This document shows positions 61,249 through 64,000 of a stretch of 64,000 bases of DNA, piece after piece. A model generated the notes under the pieces. It saw only the letters and a program-made list of their open reading frames with translations. It did not search any database and was not told where the DNA came from. Every line of letters starts with the position of its first letter. Within the stretch, counting starts at the first letter, position 1. A program made the position numbers and the translations under genes. The DNA comes from Fibrella arboris (lineage in GTDB: Bacteria; Bacteroidota; Bacteroidia; Cytophagales; Spirosomataceae), in NCBI RefSeq assembly GCF_041321095.1, contig NZ_JBGGWE010000003.1:248001-312000 (forward strand), in the 5' to 3' direction.

Positions 61249-62031
61249 TTAAGAAATAGACCGATCGAGGTGCGTGTAGCCGCCGTCGACGTAAACCAGT
61301 TGACCAGTTGTGTGGCTCGACTTTGAGGAGAGTAAAAACGCCACTGCATTCCCAAGCTCGGTGGTGGTGGTCATGCGGTGTTCGAGCGGGATCTTACTCG
61401 TAATCTTTTGTAGCGTTTCCTCGGGGTTAGCTAATGTGTTGATCCAGCGTTCATACAGCGGCGTCCACGATTCGGCAACGATCACTGCGTTGACACGGAT
61501 ACCATACGGCAACAGTTCAACCGCCCATTCGCGCGTTAGCGCGTTACGCCCGCCATTGGCGGCGGCATAGGCCGAGGTGTTGCCCTGCCCCGTGGTGGCC
61601 ACCTTAGAACCGATGTTCACAATGCTTCCTTTCGACGCTTTCAACGCTGGCAACGCATGATGCGCCATTAGGTAGTAGTGCACCAGATTCTTGTGTAACG
61701 ATGCCATAAAGCCCTCATAGCTACCATTTTCCAAACCGACGCCATCATTTTCCCCCGCGTTGTTGACCAGCCCATCAATCCGGCCGAATTGAGCCATCAC
61801 CTGCTCAACGGCCCGCTGGCAGGCCTCTGGTTCGGTTAGTTCGGTCACTACGCCAATGGCTTTCCCGCCTGCCTGTTCGATGCGGGCCACGGTGAGGTCG
61901 TTATGACCAGCGCTACGGCCAACAATAACAACAGTTGCCCCTTCAGCAGCCAGTACCTGACTAATGCCCTCGCCAATCCCTCTGGCACCACCCGTAACAA
62001 TAATAACTTTACCTGTTAATTCTAAATCCAT
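61249..62031 (-). CDS. SDR dehydrogenase, L-fucose dehydrogenase-like
   Basis: A 260-residue SDR from 62031 (MDLELTGKVIIVTGGARGIG). Cofactor motif TGGARGIG, NNAGEN, Ser in VNIGSKVATTG, and Tyr155 in SAYAAANGGRNAL. The YxxxK lysine is replaced by Asn159 (codon AAT). The rest (LTREWAVELLPYGIRVNAV, TTGQLVYVDGGYTHLDR) looks fully normal, so this is probably a subfamily trait rather than decay. Likely role: oxidation of L-fucose to the lactone, or of 2-keto-3-deoxy-fuconate. Confidence 0.86.
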   Translation of the reverse strand: MDLELTGKVIIVTGGARGIGEGISQVLAAEGATVVIVGRSAGHNDLTVARIEQAGGKAIGVVTELTEPEACQRAVEQVMAQFGRIDGLVNNAGENDGVGLENGSYEGFMASLHKNLVHYYLMAHHALPALKASKGSIVNIGSKVATTGQGNTSAYAAANGGRNALTREWAVELLPYGIRVNAVIVAESWTPLYERWINTLANPEETLQKITSKIPLEHRMTTTTELGNAVAFLLSSKSSHTTGQLVYVDGGYTHLDRSIS

Positions 62032-62154
62032 GTCTGTAGAAGGTTGGAGGTTTACTCGTGAGCCTGCGGAATGACCAATCAAACGCAGCGTGGCAAGCTA
62101 TAGCAAAGCGTCAGGGGAATTGTCCTGTAGCTTCCTGCCTGCAACCGGCATCTG

Positions 62155-62979
62155 TTATAGATTGTAGAACCTGGTCGCATTCGCGCCGAATACCTTAGCA
62201 CGGACTTCATCGCCCCAAGGTGCTACGTAGTCTGCAATGACCGTTTTTACCTGTGTATAATCGGCCGCTACGAGACAAACAGGCCAGTCGGAACCAAACA
62301 TAAGCCGATCAGGGCCAAACCGCTCAAAAACGACGTCGAGGTACGGAAACAGGTCCGACTTGTTCCAGCTTTGCCAGTTGGCTTCCGTTACCATACCCGA
62401 TACTTTACAGGACACGTTCGGCTGTTTAGCCAGCTCGGCCATAAAATTCGACCAGTGGTTTATTTCCTGTTTTCTGATCGCCGGCTTGGCCAGATGGTCA
62501 ATGACAAAATTCACTTCCGGCACGGCACGTACCAGCTGCAAAGCCGCTTTCAACTGCGACGGATAGATCAGAATATCGTAGGTAAACTCAAAAGCGGCAA
62601 GTTGGCGAATGCCTCTGATCACCTCGGGCCGCCTTAAAAAATCGTCTGGTTCGGCTTGAGCTACATGCCGGAAACCGCGAATTTCTTCAAACTGCGAGTA
62701 GGCCTCCAGTCGCTCATACAGATCGTTAGCTCGTAAATCGACCCAGCCAACCACGCCCCTAACAATACCGTATGCCTGGGCAAGACTGACCAGAAACATG
62801 GTTTCTTCGTCAGATTGCGAGGCCTGCACAGCCACACACCCCTCCATCCCATTGGCCGCCAGCACCGGCTCCAGATCGGCGGGCAGAAAATCGCGGCGGA
62901 TCACCGCCATATCTTCAGTAATCCAGCTATCGCGCTCAGGAGTATAGAGCCAGAAATGCTGATGCGCGTCTATTGTCAT
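62155..62979 (-). CDS. L-fuconolactonase-like amidohydrolase
   Basis: A 274-residue metal hydrolase of the COG3618 type. The N-terminal MTIDAHQHFWLYTPERDSWI holds the HxH metal ligands; the conserved FVIDHLAKPAI and MFGSDWPVCLVAADY carry the later His and the Asp. It opens sugar lactones such as L-fucono-1,5-lactone. Operon position, after a transporter/mutarotase set and next to a dehydrogenase, supports this. Confidence 0.9.
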   Translation of the reverse strand: MTIDAHQHFWLYTPERDSWITEDMAVIRRDFLPADLEPVLAANGMEGCVAVQASQSDEETMFLVSLAQAYGIVRGVVGWVDLRANDLYERLEAYSQFEEIRGFRHVAQAEPDDFLRRPEVIRGIRQLAAFEFTYDILIYPSQLKAALQLVRAVPEVNFVIDHLAKPAIRKQEINHWSNFMAELAKQPNVSCKVSGMVTEANWQSWNKSDLFPYLDVVFERFGPDRLMFGSDWPVCLVAADYTQVKTVIADYVAPWGDEVRAKVFGANATRFYNL

Positions 62980-63001
62980 GGTTCAGTTAACCGTTAACTG
63001 A

Positions 63002-63856
63002 TTATTGATAAGAGACCGCCAGTTGCTTTTGCTCGCCTAATCCGTCAATGCCAAGTTCCACCACATCACCAGGCTGTAAATAACGGGGTGGTTTCAGGCC
63101 GAGGCCAACACCAGAGGGTGTGCCGGTTGAAATGACATCGCCGGGAAGGAGGGTCATGAACTGGCTGATGTAGCTAACCAGCGTAGGTACGTCGAAAATC
63201 ATGTCGTCGGTGTTGGAATCCTGTAGTTTCTCCCCGTTGACAGATAGCCACAGGTTTAGCGCGTTGGGATTGGGTACGTCGTGGCGCGTGACCAGGTATG
63301 GCCCCAGCGGAGCAAACGTGTCGCAGCCTTTGCCCTTGTCCCACTGACCGCCCCGTTCGAGCTGAAAGGCGCGTTCGCTGTAATCGTTGATCACGGCATA
63401 GCCTGCTACATAATCCATCGCCTGATCGAGTTCAACGTAGCTGGCCCGCTTACCGATCACCACGGCGAGTTCTACCTCCCAGTCGGTTTTCTCGGATCGC
63501 TTCGGAATCACCACGTCATCGTTGGGGCCACACAGCGAGGTAGTCGATTTAAAAAAGAGAATGGGCTCAGCGGGCGGTGTAGCACCGGTTTCGGCAGCAT
63601 GTTTGGCGTAGTTAAGCCCCACGCAAACAATCTTGGAGGGTCGTTTCAGGCAAGGCCCAAAACGGGCATCGGCCGGAACAGGTGGGCATTGGGCAGCGTG
63701 AGCAGCGAGCCAGTGGGCCAATCGGTCGGGGCCATCTGTCGCAAAAAATGGTTCGTCGTAGTCACCACCGAAGTGCGTAACGTCCAGGTGGCGGCCATCC
63801 GGCATCAATACACCGGGGTGCTCGTGGCCATCAGGGCCGAAGCGGAATAGTTTCAT
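63002..63856 (-). CDS. FAH family hydrolase (2,4-diketo-3-deoxy-L-fuconate hydrolase-like)
   Basis: A 284-residue protein from 63856 (MKLFRFGPDGHEHPGVLMPD). Metal ligands are visible in KTDWEVELAVVIG (E-x-E) and the family stretches KIVCVGLNYAKHAAETG, ILFFKSTTSLCGPNDDVVIP and GDVISTGTPSGVGLGL. Family members hydrolyse acylpyruvates and related diketo acids; in the oxidative L-fucose route this splits diketo-deoxyfuconate to pyruvate and lactate. It is the first gene of the operon in this window, so the promoter lies in 63857-64000. Confidence 0.88.
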   Translation of the reverse strand: MKLFRFGPDGHEHPGVLMPDGRHLDVTHFGGDYDEPFFATDGPDRLAHWLAAHAAQCPPVPADARFGPCLKRPSKIVCVGLNYAKHAAETGATPPAEPILFFKSTTSLCGPNDDVVIPKRSEKTDWEVELAVVIGKRASYVELDQAMDYVAGYAVINDYSERAFQLERGGQWDKGKGCDTFAPLGPYLVTRHDVPNPNALNLWLSVNGEKLQDSNTDDMIFDVPTLVSYISQFMTLLPGDVISTGTPSGVGLGLKPPRYLQPGDVVELGIDGLGEQKQLAVSYQ

Positions 63857-64000
63857 GCAAAAAATCTTTGGGGTAAAAGTAGCCAACTGGTAGGCACTAC
63901 TCCTATCCGATCAGCTACTTTTCGCCTGCACTCATATACGACCTGCCTGATCTGGCGCGTTGTTAGGGCAATGTCTTTATATCCAGCTTCGCCACGCATT

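Larger units (their letters stand above)
119..63279. repeat. Dispersed short word ACGTACC(TG)
   Basis: The 7-mer ACGTACC or its complement GGTACGT occurs about 72 times by eye across the window, and the 9-mer ACGTACCTG/CAGGTACGT at least 32 times (16 in each orientation). Examples of the 9-mer: 9064, 16474, 26327, 26361, 28568, 30440, 34571, 36333, 38600, 41429, 41651, 58734 and 60225 as ACGTACCTG; positions starting one base before 7395, 10240, 19431, 20440, 26001, 32841, 42520, 56547 and 60552 as CAGGTACGT. Sites lie in both strands' genes and in intergenic DNA. Confidence 0.85.

Noticed and set aside
1..64000. rRNA, tRNA, insertion sequences, integrases and attachment sites
   Set aside because: Looked for on both strands; nothing with the expected structure or conserved words was found.

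Overview
The window reads as chromosome of a free-living Bacteroidota, most likely a Cytophagales member close to Spirosoma. This is an inference from gene content, not a database match. The signs are two PorP/SprF proteins, a giant adhesin with a gliding-motility C-terminal signal, a SusC-style carboxypeptidase-regulatory/TonB receptor beside a one-piece hybrid two-component regulator, Bacteroidota-type promoter elements (TTG-N20-TAcaaTTG, TAccTTTG) and a moderately high GC content. I found no rRNA, tRNA, CRISPR array, transposase or integrase.

Region 1 (1-12274, + strand) is an exopolysaccharide/glycan cluster of nine tightly packed, often overlapping genes: two GT4 glycosyltransferases, an AsnB-type amidotransferase, an FkbM methyltransferase, two paralogous GT2 enzymes (the second fused to a methyltransferase), WecB, a two-domain dehydrogenase/Gfo-Idh oxidoreductase and a heparinase II/III-like protein. 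Four stop/start junctions overlap by a few bases, which suggests translational coupling.

Region 2 (12321-24067) is mixed metabolism: AlaA-type aminotransferase, a PorP/SprF plus AAA-ATPase pair, a KDG kinase/KDPG aldolase pair, a secreted alpha/beta hydrolase, a beta-lactamase-fold serine hydrolase, an SDR, a secreted protein of unknown function and a membrane acyltransferase.

Region 3 (24085-30764) is an outer-membrane beta-barrel receptor preceded by its probable regulator, a 1323-residue hybrid kinase with an AraC output. Between them lies a 17-bp direct repeat with 21-bp period, a good candidate operator.

Region 4 (30948-34435) has a decayed Ser/Thr kinase (one stop, two frameshifts), a small membrane protein, a DinB-like protein, a small secreted protein and transaldolase.

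Region 5 (34596-55949, - strand) is a surface-adhesion/secretion locus: a 4588-residue secreted protein built of 14 SdrD_B-like units, about 11 four-cysteine Ig-like units and DUF11-like units, ending in a gliding-motility type C-terminal domain. Downstream are PorP/SprF and an OmpA/PD40 lipoprotein-like protein, as in spr-type loci. Upstream is a propeller plus beta-barrel outer-membrane protein.

Region 6 (56038-59286) has housekeeping genes (FAD oxidoreductase, cmk, GNAT) and an XRE regulator/membrane-protein pair with a perfect 14-bp inverted repeat in its promoter. Region 7 (59407-63856) is an L-fucose (or related deoxysugar) oxidative catabolic operon: mutarotase, FucP, SDR dehydrogenase, lactonase and FAH-family hydrolase.

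The most unexpected signal is not a gene. The 9-mer ACGTACCTG (either strand) occurs at least 32 times by eye (about 0.5 expected at random), and its 7-mer core ACGTACC about 72 times (about 8 expected). It lies in both orientations, in every reading frame, inside and between unrelated genes, which points to selection or spread at the DNA level. All counts here were made by reading and may be off by a few.
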